In this document: in pieces, positions 34,687 to 44,022 of the stretch | Numbering within the stretch: the stretch's first letter is position 1 | Layout of the letters: the number at the start of each line of letters is the position of its first letter | NCBI GenBank assembly: GCA_039030335.1 | Contig: JBCCEJ010000035.1 | Coordinates: 1 to 58,397 of the forward strand | DNA: 58,397 bases | Direction of reading: 5' to 3' | Origin: JBCCEJ01 sp039030335 | GTDB taxonomy: Bacteria > Pseudomonadota > Gammaproteobacteria > HK1 | The notes under the pieces: model-generated | The model's database searches: none | Told to the model about the DNA's origin: nothing | Seen by the model: the letters and a program-made list of their open reading frames with translations, nothing else | Made by a program: the position numbers and the translations under genes

Positions 34687-35475
34687 ATGACGACCGAGGA
34701 ACGCCAGGGCCAGTATAACGAGAACTTCATCGTTGGCCTGCAGTGGATGTGGGGCGACGGATACCTGGCGCCTGGCGGCGCGCCGGAAGTTGCCGAGCTG
34801 CTGCGCAATGTCGACCTGTCCGGTTGCCGCACCCTCGATGTCGGTAGCGGCCTGGGTGCCATCGCGGTATTGCTCGCCGATACCTACGGTGCGTCCGAGG
34901 TAGTTGGCATCGACATCGAGCCGCACCTGGTCCAGCATGCCACCAACCGCGCAGAGCGCGCTGGCTTGAGCGACCGGGTCAGGTTTCAGCTGGTTGAACC
35001 GGGCCCGCTGCCGTTCGAAGACGCCAGTTTCGACGCCGTGTTCACAAAGGACGCCATCGTCCATATTCCGGACAAACCACCGTTCTACGCCGAAGTGTTG
35101 CGCGTGCTCAAGCCCGGCGGCGTATTCGTTGGTAGTGACTGGCTTCGCGGTGGTAGCGGCGAACCCTCAGCGACGGCGCAACGCTGGCTGGAGGTCGTGC
35201 ACCTCAACTTCCGGATGCGGAATCTTGATGAAACCAAAGCGGCGCTGGAACTCGCTGGTTTCATGGATGTGTCCATGAATGACCGCAATGCCTGGTATCA
35301 GGATGAAGTCAAAGCGGAACTCGAGACGCTGAGAGGTGATCGCTTCCAAGGTCTGGTCGAGCGCATCGGCCGCGCGGCAGCTGACTACCGCGTCGAGAGC
35401 AGTGAACTCAAACAGCAGGTCATCGACGAGGGCTTCCTGCGACCCACTCACTTCGTCGGCCGAAAGTCTGCTTAG
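34687..35475 (+). CDS. SAM-dependent methyltransferase (N-methyltransferase-like)
   Basis: A 262-residue class I methyltransferase. Motif I is TLDVGSGLGAIAVLLAD, with VVGIDIEPHLVQHAT as motif II, PFEDASFDAVFTKDAIVH (motif IV) and RVLKPGGVFVGSDWLRGG. The N-terminus YNENFIVGLQWMWGDGYLAPGG resembles phosphoethanolamine and sarcosine/dimethylglycine N-methyltransferases. It is divergent from the M24 gene and upstream of the alkylsulfatase. Confidence 0.85.
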   Translation: MTTEERQGQYNENFIVGLQWMWGDGYLAPGGAPEVAELLRNVDLSGCRTLDVGSGLGAIAVLLADTYGASEVVGIDIEPHLVQHATNRAERAGLSDRVRFQLVEPGPLPFEDASFDAVFTKDAIVHIPDKPPFYAEVLRVLKPGGVFVGSDWLRGGSGEPSATAQRWLEVVHLNFRMRNLDETKAALELAGFMDVSMNDRNAWYQDEVKAELETLRGDRFQGLVERIGRAAADYRVESSELKQQVIDEGFLRPTHFVGRKSA

Positions 35476-35562
35476 GCCAAAGCGCCGTTCCCCACGATCT
35501 GCGGTTTCGTCCGGCGCCGCGAGCGCCGGTTACCGCGGACTTTTCAGTATTGGAGATGCCGG

Positions 35563-37485
35563 ATGTCCACACCGGATGACGCCACTGCGTTTACGCGCGA
35601 ACTACATCAGAAGGCTTGCACTGACCCAGTGTTCGACTGGGCCAACCAGCAGGACTTCGAGTTTGCCTCGCGGGGTCTCATTCACCGTCCCGACGATCCG
35701 GCGATTTTTGATCGCGACGGGCGCAACGTCTGGGATCACCACGGCTACGAGTCATTTCTAAAAGGCGATGCACCGGATACGGTGCATCCCAGTCTCTGGC
35801 GGCACGCTTTGCTGAACAACTACCGTGGGCTGTTCAAAGTGACCGACGGTGTGTATCAGGTGCGCGGCGAGTCGCTTGCCAACGTGACCTTCGTCGAGAG
35901 CGACCGCGGCTGGATCGTCATCGACCCGCTGACGACCGTCGAGACGGCCGCTTACGCGCTGGCGCTCGTAAACGATCATCTTGGCGAACGACCGATCGTC
36001 GCGATGTGTTATTCGCACACCCATTCCGACCACTTTGGCGGCGTCAAGGGCATGATCTCGGAAGAGGACGTCACGAGCGGGCGAGTGCGGGTCATCGCGT
36101 CTGAAGGTTTTGTCGAATGGGTTCTGAAAGAGCAGGGCCTGGCGGCCGAGGGTATGCCATCGCGCAACGACTACATGTACGGCGAGAACCTGCCCGTCAG
36201 TCCAACCGGTATCGTCGACACCGGGCTGGGTCAGGCCATCGAGGGTGGTGAGGTCACCTACATCACGCCCACCGACATCATCGGCAAAGACGGCGAGACG
36301 CTCGTTATCGACGGTATCGAACTGCAGTTCATGTATGCACCTGGCGAGGCGCCTACGGGCATGCATTGCTATCTGCCGAAGTACCGCGTTTTGCACGTCG
36401 CTGACAACTGCTACATGTGTCTGCACAACGTCTACACAATCCGCGGCGCGTTTCCGCGCGACGCGATGCAGTGGTCTGATTCGGTGGCCCGATCGCTCCA
36501 GTTCAAAGACACCGAGATTCTGGTGAGCGGCCATAACTGGCCGGTGTTTGGCGCAGACGAGGTCAAGACGTTTCTCGGGCAGCAGCGCGACGGCATCAAA
36601 TACATGCACGATCAGACGCTTCGCCTGATGAGTCACGGTTACGTGCCGGCCGAAATCGCCAACAGCATCCGCTTCCCGCCGTCGCTCGATCGCCTGTGGC
36701 ACATGCGGGGCTACTACGGCACGTTGAAACACAACGTACGCGGCATTTACGCGTATTACCTCGGCTGGTACGACGGCAATCCGGCCAATCTCGACGAACT
36801 GCCGCCGCGCGACCTGGCGCGGCGCACGCTCGACTACATGGGTGGGGTGGAGTCGGTGCTGGACCGGGCCGAAGCGGACTTCGATCGCGGTGAGTACCGC
36901 TGGGTGGTGCACATCGTCAATCAGGTGATCTGGGCGGAGCCGGACAACGCCCGCGCACGCATGATCGCCGCGCGCGCGCACACGCAGCTCGGTTACGCCG
37001 CCGAGAACGCAACATGGCGCAACGCCTACCTGTCGGCCGCACAGGAACTGCGCAACGGGCTGCCCGACGGCGGCAAGAACCACCGCGTGTTGCGTGATGT
37101 GCTGAAAGGAATGGAACCGGTGCTGCTATTGAACTCGATCAGCATCCGTCTGAACGGTCCGAAGGCCGCCGGCCATGCGTTCGTGATCAACTGGACCATC
37201 AGCGGCAGCGGCGAACGCTGTCACACGGAGCTCTCTAACGCGGTGCTATTGAATCGCGATGGACACCTGGATGGCGCGGCTCTGGGGATGACGTTACCGC
37301 GGGAACGGCTGAGTGCGTTTGCGCTCGGCGAGTGCAGCGCCGAATCGCTCGTCGGGCACGCTGAGCGAATCGACGGCGATGAGCGACTGCTCGCGCGCAT
37401 CGATGATCTGCTCGACGCCTTTCCGGCCTGGTTCCCAATCGCAACGCACGACGTGAAGTTTCAGGAAATGGAGTTGCTACCTTGA
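35563..37485 (+). CDS. Alkyl/aryl-sulfatase, metallo-beta-lactamase fold (SdsA1-like)
   Basis: A 640-residue class III sulfatase. The Zn site is SHTHSDHFGG (residues about 150-160), with further ligands in the region GEAPTGMHCYLPK and in LVSGHNWPVFG. The N-terminal substrate-binding strands, the dimerization helical region (about 390-500) and the C-terminal SCP2-like domain (LLNSISIRLNGPKAAGHAFV) follow the SdsA1 order. It cleaves primary alkyl sulfates to alcohol and sulfate. No signal peptide is seen, so the enzyme is likely cytoplasmic. The next gene overlaps by TTGA. Confidence 0.93.
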   Translation: MSTPDDATAFTRELHQKACTDPVFDWANQQDFEFASRGLIHRPDDPAIFDRDGRNVWDHHGYESFLKGDAPDTVHPSLWRHALLNNYRGLFKVTDGVYQVRGESLANVTFVESDRGWIVIDPLTTVETAAYALALVNDHLGERPIVAMCYSHTHSDHFGGVKGMISEEDVTSGRVRVIASEGFVEWVLKEQGLAAEGMPSRNDYMYGENLPVSPTGIVDTGLGQAIEGGEVTYITPTDIIGKDGETLVIDGIELQFMYAPGEAPTGMHCYLPKYRVLHVADNCYMCLHNVYTIRGAFPRDAMQWSDSVARSLQFKDTEILVSGHNWPVFGADEVKTFLGQQRDGIKYMHDQTLRLMSHGYVPAEIANSIRFPPSLDRLWHMRGYYGTLKHNVRGIYAYYLGWYDGNPANLDELPPRDLARRTLDYMGGVESVLDRAEADFDRGEYRWVVHIVNQVIWAEPDNARARMIAARAHTQLGYAAENATWRNAYLSAAQELRNGLPDGGKNHRVLRDVLKGMEPVLLLNSISIRLNGPKAAGHAFVINWTISGSGERCHTELSNAVLLNRDGHLDGAALGMTLPRERLSAFALGECSAESLVGHAERIDGDERLLARIDDLLDAFPAWFPIATHDVKFQEMELLP

Positions 37486-38663
37486 CCCCGACGACTGCCG
37501 ATCTGCTGGCACCGCAAGACTGGAGTTTTCCCATCCCGATCCACTACGGACCGGGCCGGGTGCGCGAGATCGCCGGGCGTTGCCGCGCGGCGGGTATGTC
37601 GCGGCCCCTGGTCGTCACTGACCGCGGCACCGCCGCCCTGCCGTTTATCGAGCGGATCGTTGGCCTGCTCGAGGCGGACGGGCTTGCTTGTCAGCTCTAC
37701 GCCGGATTCTCCCCAAACCCGCGCGACGACGAAGTGGGCGCCGGGCGCGATTTGTTCCGCGCTGGCGGGCACGACGGCGTCGTGGCCGTCGGTGGAGGGA
37801 GCGGTATGGATGGCGGCAAGGCGGTCGCCACGGTCGCGAACAACGATTTCGATCTCTGGGCTTTTGAGTTCGAGCAGACATCGCCCGCGATCGGGCCTGA
37901 TCAGGCGTTTCCGCCGCTCATCACCATTCCGACCACGGCCGGTACGGGCGCCGAGACCGAGTCGACCGCCATGGTCACCGAAACGCGCCGGATGATGAAG
38001 TTCTGCACGTGGCATCCGCAGTTCAGTCCGACCGCGGCCATCCTTGATCCCGAACTGACGGTGGGCTTGCCGGCCAGCATGACCGCATGGACCGGCTGCG
38101 ACGCGCTGGTCCACGCCGTGGAGGGCTTTTGCGTGCCGGGCTTCCATCCGCTGTGCGACGGCGCGGCGCTCGAAGGTCTGCGCCTCATCAACCGCTGGCT
38201 GCGCAGAGCTGTCGCGGAGCCGACCGATCTCGAAGCCCGGGGCGGCATGCTGGTCGGGTCCTGCCTGGCCGGGATTTCATTTCTGAAGGGCCTCGGTCTG
38301 GTGCACGCGATCAGCCATATGGTCGGGGCGGAGTTCGACACGCAGCACGGGCTGACCAATGCGGTGACTTTGCCAGCCGTGCTGCGTTTCAATGAACCGG
38401 CCATCGCGCATGAGATACAGCCGCTGGCGGAAGCGATGGGCCTTGAAGACACGTCGTTCGACAGTTTCTATGCGGCCAACTGCGCGTTGCTCGACGATCT
38501 CGACATCCCGCGAACACTGGCGGACATCGGTGTCCTGCCGAATCGCACGATGCCACTGGCGGAGAAAGCCATCGTCGACAGCGCGGCCGGCACCAACGCG
38601 CGCATCGCGACCGTCGACGAGATCGCCGCCGTTATCGATGACGTGCTGACGTTCGGCCGTTGA
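37482..38663 (+). CDS. Iron-containing alcohol dehydrogenase
   Basis: A 393-residue type III (iron-dependent) alcohol dehydrogenase. NAD-binding VVAVGGGSGMDGGKAVATV, metal-binding HAVEGF and FHPLCDGAALEGL and the region GLVHAISHMVGAEFDTQHGL are present. The TTG start overlaps the sulfatase stop by 4 nt, which implies coupled translation. It may oxidise the alcohol freed by the sulfatase. Confidence 0.93.
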   Translation: MTPTTADLLAPQDWSFPIPIHYGPGRVREIAGRCRAAGMSRPLVVTDRGTAALPFIERIVGLLEADGLACQLYAGFSPNPRDDEVGAGRDLFRAGGHDGVVAVGGGSGMDGGKAVATVANNDFDLWAFEFEQTSPAIGPDQAFPPLITIPTTAGTGAETESTAMVTETRRMMKFCTWHPQFSPTAAILDPELTVGLPASMTAWTGCDALVHAVEGFCVPGFHPLCDGAALEGLRLINRWLRRAVAEPTDLEARGGMLVGSCLAGISFLKGLGLVHAISHMVGAEFDTQHGLTNAVTLPAVLRFNEPAIAHEIQPLAEAMGLEDTSFDSFYAANCALLDDLDIPRTLADIGVLPNRTMPLAEKAIVDSAAGTNARIATVDEIAAVIDDVLTFGR

Positions 38664-38741
38664 CGCTCGACCGTTGACTTCGGGACCCGTCCGCGTTCGT
38701 TCGCCGGATAGCAGCGAGCCGTTGCTCTGGGCTTTTCCAGC

Positions 38742-39488
38742 TCAACCAGCGCGCAGGCTGGGCGGCGGCGGGTTGTCAATCATGTTGATCGCTTCCCATT
38801 CGGAAGTTGGCAGGTCCGCGTTGGGGTCGGTTGCACGACGCGCGCGTCGGGCGATGACGGGGCGGTAGATCTCGTAGGCCTTGCGGAGCGCAGTCACGGC
38901 ATCGCTTTGCATGTCGATGCGAAGATCCAGGGCCGGTACATGCGGTTGAGCGTCGCTCGCCCCCATGATCTTGAGCAATGCGGAACGCTCGTCGTAACGT
39001 TGATCGCCCGGAGCCTGCTGACCGCCGGCCGCGCGCCCCGCTTCGAGGGCGGTCAAGAGCCGGTCCGCGAGCGGCAGCGACCGGTTCGCCTCGAAGGCCT
39101 GCGTCATGTTGCTGACGACCTCCGGCCCGACCAGCACGTTACCCATTGCTATGTGATGGTCGCCGGTCTCATGACCTGCCCACGGGCGGGCACTGCTGCC
39201 GGTGCGCGCCGTGAACTGGCCGCTGCGCCGCATGATGCCAACCTGGCGGTATTCGAAGGCGTCGTCCGCCGCGGCCATGCACTCTACGACGGTATCGAGA
39301 TCGTCGCTCTCTTCGAGTGCCCGTGCGCCGGCGACGGCCGTCGCCAGATTGCCGTACGCCTGGACTACGATGATATCGCCGCCATAGCTGTAGAACGGCG
39401 ACGTGCCGCCGCCGGCCAGCGTTACGGTCGTATAAGCGATGCCAGACTGGCCGGTGTCGGCGCAAAAGCCGAGAATGCAGTAGGTCAT
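38742..39488 (-). CDS. DUF1028 family protein
   Basis: A 248-residue protein of the DUF1028 family (an Ntn-hydrolase-like fold). The N-terminal YCILGFCADTGQSGIAY and the region VQAYGNLATAVAGARAL are typical, as are QVGIMRRSGQFTARTGSSA and GNVLVGPEVVSNM. The normal DUF1028 N-terminus begins with an S/T-x-x nucleophile region; here the first residues are MTYC. Function is not established. Confidence 0.88.
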   Translation of the reverse strand: MTYCILGFCADTGQSGIAYTTVTLAGGGTSPFYSYGGDIIVVQAYGNLATAVAGARALEESDDLDTVVECMAAADDAFEYRQVGIMRRSGQFTARTGSSARPWAGHETGDHHIAMGNVLVGPEVVSNMTQAFEANRSLPLADRLLTALEAGRAAGGQQAPGDQRYDERSALLKIMGASDAQPHVPALDLRIDMQSDAVTALRKAYEIYRPVIARRARRATDPNADLPTSEWEAINMIDNPPPPSLRAG

Positions 39489-39588
39489 GACGTTGGTCCT
39501 CCCAAAACCGTGGAGCAGAAACTATACGGGAAGGGCGTGGCTGAACATGGCGCGCCGTCTGCCGTTGACCTGTTGGAGGAGACCCCGA

Positions 39589-40221
39589 TTGGCGATCTCA
39601 AAAACCCTGCCACCCGCCATTGTCGCGTTCGATTACGACGGTGTGCTGGCCGACTCGCTGCACGTTGTTGTCGACTACTGTGTGGCGACGCTGCCCGATC
39701 GGCCGACCTGCGAGTCGATCGAAGAACGTATTCGCGAACTCGAAAACGTGACCTTCGAGGCGTTTGCTGAGCGCAGCGGCTTGACTGACTTCGCCACGTT
39801 CTTCGACGGATTACAAAAGCAGCTGGTCGCGCGCGCCGGGGAGGTCGATCTGTTTGCCGGCATCGATGAGGTGGTTCGGCGCGCGAGCGAAAGACATACG
39901 CTGCATGTGGTCTCAGCGAGCCCGGTTGCAGTGATCGAGCGCGTGCTTCGCCAGAACGACCTGCGGCACTGTTTCGCCGATGTTCTGGGCGGTGACAGCC
40001 CCGGCTCGAAGGTCGACAAGCTGAGACGGCTCGCAACGAACGAAGCCCGCTCGTCCGTTGTCATGATCGGTGATTCAGGCAGCGATATCCGCGCTGCGCG
40101 CGAGGCCGGTACGTTGAGCGTCGGCGTTACGTGGGGCTGGCAAAGTCGCGCCCGGCTGATCGCCGCGCGGCCCGATCATCTCGTCGATACGCCATCGGAG
40201 CTTCGCGTCCTTCTGAACTGA
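39589..40221 (+). CDS. HAD-superfamily phosphatase
   Basis: A 210-residue HAD hydrolase. The TTG at 39589 is chosen because of a strong GGAGGAGA Shine-Dalgarno 8 nt upstream and because the domain begins right after it; a longer in-frame ORF exists but its N-terminus is low quality. Motif I is AFDYDGVLADSLH, motif II LHVVSASPVAV and motifs III/IV SSVVMIGDSGSDIRAAREAG. It is a phosphoglycolate-phosphatase-like enzyme of unknown substrate. Confidence 0.85.
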   Translation: MAISKTLPPAIVAFDYDGVLADSLHVVVDYCVATLPDRPTCESIEERIRELENVTFEAFAERSGLTDFATFFDGLQKQLVARAGEVDLFAGIDEVVRRASERHTLHVVSASPVAVIERVLRQNDLRHCFADVLGGDSPGSKVDKLRRLATNEARSSVVMIGDSGSDIRAAREAGTLSVGVTWGWQSRARLIAARPDHLVDTPSELRVLLN

Positions 40222-40243
40222 CGCTGCAGCGGCTCGACCTGTG

Positions 40244-40690
40244 ATGACATTCACCATCCCACTTTATATTTCGCTCATCCCGCTGGTGGTTGGTCTCGTG
40301 ATGCTCGCGGTGGGCGTGGTTCTCTTTCGCAAGCTGCACGCGCTCATCGGCGGCATCACTTGTCTGGCGGCGCTCGTGTTCCTCGTGCTCATCGGCCCGC
40401 TTCTGTTGTTTGACCGGGTCGACCTCACGCCGGCGGGCGTGACACAACGCACCGGATTCTGGTTTGCGCCGACCGTCAAGGGATTCGAGACCGCCGGGCT
40501 CGACCGCATCCGCATCACGACCGACCGGGACCGCAACGGGCGTACGTTCGAAAAGTGGATGGGCGAATACGCGTCCGGCGAGACGCGGGCCGTCGACCCC
40601 GGCGATCTCTGGGAAGTCAACGGCGATGCGATCGCCGAATTTCTTCGCTCGCAAGAAGTCGAGGTAGTCCGCGAAATCAAAAGCAGATAG
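40244..40690 (+). CDS. Small membrane protein with PH-like cytosolic domain
   Basis: A 148-residue protein. Two hydrophobic segments (ISLIPLVVGLVMLAVGVVLF and GGITCLAALVFLVLIGPLLLF) are followed by a soluble domain with repeated beta strands (VDLTPAGVTQRTGFWFAPTV, IRITTDRD). Fold resembles small PH-like membrane proteins; function unknown. The GTG at 40241 adds one residue. It lies 20 nt after the HAD gene and shares its operon. Confidence 0.7.
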   Translation: MTFTIPLYISLIPLVVGLVMLAVGVVLFRKLHALIGGITCLAALVFLVLIGPLLLFDRVDLTPAGVTQRTGFWFAPTVKGFETAGLDRIRITTDRDRNGRTFEKWMGEYASGETRAVDPGDLWEVNGDAIAEFLRSQEVEVVREIKSR

Positions 40691-41012
40691 CGCGGTGCCA
40701 GGGCAATCGCTGCCGTGCGGGCGTCGACGCCGCCCGCGTGGCCAACCCCATGAACCGGGGCATCTACTGGCGTATAGTTGCGCCGTCGTTTTTCGAGTCG
40801 GCGCGCTCTTCGAGAGCCGGCACAACAGTACGCTCGACCCGCTGGAACTCCGCTGGGATCCACGGGAGTACCGGGGCAGTCTCCGTGCTCATCGCGCGCC
40901 TTATGGCGCGGACGACTGATGTTCCGGACCGCTCCACTGCGAAGCGCCTGCAAGCGATAACGCCGACGAACTGCAGGATCGCCAAACGCATCGGCCGAAC
41001 GGAGCCGTCAAC
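40691..41012. other. Intergenic, no gene seen
   Basis: The stretch has one 7-bp hairpin GCGGGCG/CGCCCGC (40717-40737) 27 nt after the membrane protein stop, which could be a terminator. No clear promoter or small ORF was found upstream of the enolase-superfamily gene. Confidence 0.4.
40717..40737 (+). terminator. 7-bp GC-rich hairpin
   Basis: GCGGGCG and CGCCCGC with a 7-nt loop form a stable stem just downstream of the HAD/membrane-protein operon. No U-run follows, so its role as a terminator is uncertain. Confidence 0.3.
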
Positions 41013-42113
41013 ATGAAGATCACTGAAGTCACCACGGTCCGACTGGTTCGCAAGCTCGACCGTCCGCAGCGCAATGCCCAGGGCGGGCGGGCCGAGCGGG
41101 TCTTCAATTTTGTCGTCGTCAAAACCGACACCGGCCTGACGGGAATCGGTGACGCGTTCGGCGATGATGCCATCGTGCAGCCGATCGTCGAACGGCGGGT
41201 CGGGCCGATGGCGCTCGGCATGGACCCGACCGATATTCCCGCGCTGTGGAACAAGTTTTTCGCCTCCAGGGCGTTCTGGGAAATTGGCGGCTCGGTGCTC
41301 TGCGCGATGAGCGCCGTCGAAGTTGCCTGCCATGACATCTGGGGTCAGGCGGAAGGCGTGCCGGTCTCTACTCTGCTAGGCGGTGCGCAGCGCGATCGCA
41401 TCCCCGCGTACGCAAGCGATCTGCACTGGGAGGAAGCGGATCTGATGGCCGAGATCGCGGCCTCGTACGTGGACCGCGGCTACACGCACGTCAAGACGCA
41501 CGTTGGAGCGCCAGGTGAGTTCGACAATGACCTGGAACGTCTGCGCAAAGTTCGTGACGCCATCGGGCCCGAGATCGGATTCATGGTGGATATCAACACC
41601 GCCTTCGATCGATCCATGGCGCTGGAATTTGGCCGCGCGATCAAGGATATCGATCCATTCTGGTACGAAGAGCCGGTGTCTCCGCTCGATTACTCGGGCC
41701 ACGCGATGTTGCGCCACGAACTCGGCTTCAAGATCGCGACCGGCGAAAACCTCTATACGACACATGGATTCGAGCCACTGTTTGCGCTTGACGGCTGTGA
41801 TTTTGCGATGCCGGACATACTGCGCTGCGGCGGCATTGCGCAGACCTGGCAGATCTGTGAGGACGCCGTCAAAGCCGGTGTCGTGCCAACGCCTCACAAC
41901 TACTCCAGCGGGGTCGGCACCGCCGCCACGCTGCACCTGATGGCGGCAATGCCCGAGTGCCAACTTCTCGAGTTCGATCCAACTGGCACGGCCATCTATG
42001 AAGAGCTGTTCATCGAACCGCTGGTGGTGGAGAACGGGCAGGTATCGGTGCCCTCTGGTCCTGGCCTCGGCGTCCGCCTGACGCCTGAGCTGCTCGATAA
42101 GTACCAGCCGTGA
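41013..42113 (+). CDS. Mandelate racemase/muconate lactonizing enzyme (enolase superfamily)
   Basis: A 366-residue enolase-superfamily enzyme. A TIM-barrel base motif YTHVKTHVG (K-x-H type), Mg ligands in MVDINTAF, WYEEPVSP and IATGENLYT, and a catalytic-face His in PTPHNYSSG are visible. It abstracts a proton alpha to a carboxylate: dehydration or racemization of a sugar acid or related compound. Substrate cannot be told from sequence. Confidence 0.9.
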   Translation: MKITEVTTVRLVRKLDRPQRNAQGGRAERVFNFVVVKTDTGLTGIGDAFGDDAIVQPIVERRVGPMALGMDPTDIPALWNKFFASRAFWEIGGSVLCAMSAVEVACHDIWGQAEGVPVSTLLGGAQRDRIPAYASDLHWEEADLMAEIAASYVDRGYTHVKTHVGAPGEFDNDLERLRKVRDAIGPEIGFMVDINTAFDRSMALEFGRAIKDIDPFWYEEPVSPLDYSGHAMLRHELGFKIATGENLYTTHGFEPLFALDGCDFAMPDILRCGGIAQTWQICEDAVKAGVVPTPHNYSSGVGTAATLHLMAAMPECQLLEFDPTGTAIYEELFIEPLVVENGQVSVPSGPGLGVRLTPELLDKYQP

Positions 42114-42265
42114 TGTCCGCGCCAGGAGCCCGCGCATGGGCACCGCCGATTTGCGGGCCCGGGTCAGCGACCCTACGATCGGCGCAACGGTCCCGGCTCT
42201 AGAAGACCGGTAGGTAGTTGGCGACGTGGATGCAACAGGGCCCTGTGGGTGGGAGGAGCAAGAAT

Positions 42266-43135
42266 ATGTCGATGGCACTTGGCGCAGACGATCTGCGCAC
42301 ATACACGCAAGACGGGGTGCTGTTTCCGAAGCGCATCATGTCGACGGATGAAGCCCGCGCATATCGGGAAGAGTGGGAAGGCTACGAACGTGAGAGCGGT
42401 GGCCCGATCAATGGCAGCTATCGGTACAAGGCTCACCTCCTGTTCCCATTTGCCGAGCGCATCATGCGCAATCCGGGCATTCTCGACATGGTCGAGAGCA
42501 TTCTCGGGCCCGACATCCTCGCCTGGAACACCCACCTCTATCCAAAAGAACCGGGCGATGGCCGGTTCATCTCCTGGCATCAAGACTCTGCGCACTGGGG
42601 ACTCGACAGCAATCGCATCGTCACCGTTTGGGTTGCGCTCAGTCCGACGACGCGGGAGAACGGTTGCATGGCAATGCTGCCCGGCAGTCACCGGCAAGGC
42701 ACGGTTCAGCACGATGACACCTGGGATCCGGGCAACATCTTGACGCGCGGGCAGACCATCGCCACTGAGATCGATGAATCGAAGGCGATTTGGGTGGAGC
42801 TGGAGGCGGGCGAAGCGTCGCTGCACCACGTTGAGATGATGCACTCGTCGCCCGCCAATGTGTCGGACCAGCGACGGGTGGCGCTTGCGGTCCGATACAT
42901 AACGCCTGCAGCGCGCCAGATCCGCCACGACACGGATTTTGCGACGCTCGTGCGTGGGGAAGACCGTTTTGGTCATTTCGAGCCGGAGCAGCTGCCCCGC
43001 ACGGCGATGCACCCCGACGCCGTCGCCTTTCACGCGATGGTGGCCGAGAGCCAGGGCAAGATCATGCTGCACGGTACCGACCGCGCCGGTACGCAGGGCC
43101 TGCAGGAGACCAACAACTTCCGGGACGCGTCTTGA
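42266..43135 (+). CDS. Phytanoyl-CoA dioxygenase (PhyH)-family protein
   Basis: A 289-residue Fe(II)/2-oxoglutarate dioxygenase. The ATG at 42266 follows a GGAGGAG Shine-Dalgarno. The HxD facial triad motif is SWHQDSAHWGL; the second part is NGCMAMLPGSHRQGTV; the distal His is in EASLHHVEMMHSSPAN with the 2-oxoglutarate Arg in QRRVALAVRYI. It lies 150 nt after the enolase-superfamily gene. Confidence 0.88.
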   Translation: MSMALGADDLRTYTQDGVLFPKRIMSTDEARAYREEWEGYERESGGPINGSYRYKAHLLFPFAERIMRNPGILDMVESILGPDILAWNTHLYPKEPGDGRFISWHQDSAHWGLDSNRIVTVWVALSPTTRENGCMAMLPGSHRQGTVQHDDTWDPGNILTRGQTIATEIDESKAIWVELEAGEASLHHVEMMHSSPANVSDQRRVALAVRYITPAARQIRHDTDFATLVRGEDRFGHFEPEQLPRTAMHPDAVAFHAMVAESQGKIMLHGTDRAGTQGLQETNNFRDAS

Positions 43136-43487
43136 TTCGAGATTCGGTGACCAGCTATCCAAACAAAGCGACGTGACGGGTGCGGGCAAGTCTCCCGGCC
43201 TGGAGCCTGTCAGGCCGCTTAGAGAAGTTGATGCACGCACCGTGCTTCGCCCCGTCGGGCAGCTGTAGGCCAGATCCGGTCGCCATTCATGAACGGATTT
43301 TCCTCCGGTAACCGCCAGACGATGCCGACCAGTTCGGCCTGAGGGCTGCCGACCTCTACCCGCACCCTGGCGGGAAAATTCCGCTCCGTGGTTCGCATCG
43401 ATGGAGTGCTCGAGCCCCGTTATGAACTGATGCGGCGTATCATCCGAACTCAAGTGAACTCGAGGTCAAGCGGGAGGTTCGACAGCC
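43136..43487. other. Intergenic region upstream of MerR regulator
   Basis: About 350 nt without a gene. It contains a MerR/SoxR-like dyad at 43449-43465 directly upstream of the regulator start. Otherwise no structure was noticed. Confidence 0.4.
43449..43465. promoter_or_regulatory. Candidate MerR-type operator dyad
   Basis: CTCAAGTGAACTCGAGG is nearly symmetrical and close to the SoxR box CCTCAAGTTAACTTGAGG. It lies 22 nt upstream of the regulator's GTG, where MerR-family proteins often bind between -35 and -10. Functional assignment is a guess. Confidence 0.4.
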
Positions 43488-43922
43488 GTGCGGCAACTGG
43501 ACATCAGCGAAGTCTCGAACCGGTCGGGAATTCCGATCTCGACGCTGCACTACTATGAACAGCGTGGCCTCATCGCACCGAGCGGTCGACGTGGCCTCAG
43601 ACGGCAGTACCAAGCCGACGTATTGGAGCGCCTGGCTCTCATCGGGCTCGGTCGAACGGTGGGATTTTCCCTGACCGATATCGCGCAGATGTTTGGCCCG
43701 GACGGCGTGCTGGATCTGCACCGCGATCGACTCGACGAGAAGGCGGATGAGATCGATATGACGATCCGCCGGTTAACAGCAATCCGTGACGGGTTGCGCC
43801 ACGCCGCTGCGTGTCCGGCGCCGAGCCATCTGGAATGTCCGACTTTTCGGCGTATCCTGCGCGCGGCCGGCGCTGGCGCGTTCAGGCCGCGACCCACCTC
43901 CGCGGCGCCTCACGACACATGA
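43488..43922 (+). CDS. MerR-family transcriptional regulator
   Basis: A 144-residue regulator. The winged-helix DNA-binding domain is ISEVSNRSGIPISTLHYYEQRGLI followed by QYQADVLERLALIGLGRTVG. A long dimerisation helix follows (DRLDEKADEIDMTIRRLTAI). Near the C-terminus Cys-x7-Cys (CPAPSHLEC) is spaced like the metal-binding loop of CueR, which suggests metal or thiol sensing, though many unassigned MerR proteins have similar Cys. The GTG start follows a GGGAGG Shine-Dalgarno. It precedes the GlpD-like gene. Confidence 0.85.
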   Translation: MRQLDISEVSNRSGIPISTLHYYEQRGLIAPSGRRGLRRQYQADVLERLALIGLGRTVGFSLTDIAQMFGPDGVLDLHRDRLDEKADEIDMTIRRLTAIRDGLRHAAACPAPSHLECPTFRRILRAAGAGAFRPRPTSAAPHDT

Positions 43923-44022
43923 GGAGCGGCGATCGAACACGCGTTTGCGCGTATGCCGTGCTCACTGCAGCCACCACGCTCGCCCGGCTGGGTCCAGTGC
44001 CCTCAGGACGCAGGTTCTACCT

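Noticed and set aside
35758..37083. 441-codon ORF antisense to the alkylsulfatase
   Set aside because: Sense strand has complete sulfatase motifs; the antisense product is Val/Arg/His-rich noise.
42173..43453. 426-codon ORF antisense to the PhyH gene
   Set aside because: PhyH triad is intact on plus; the antisense product has no domain.
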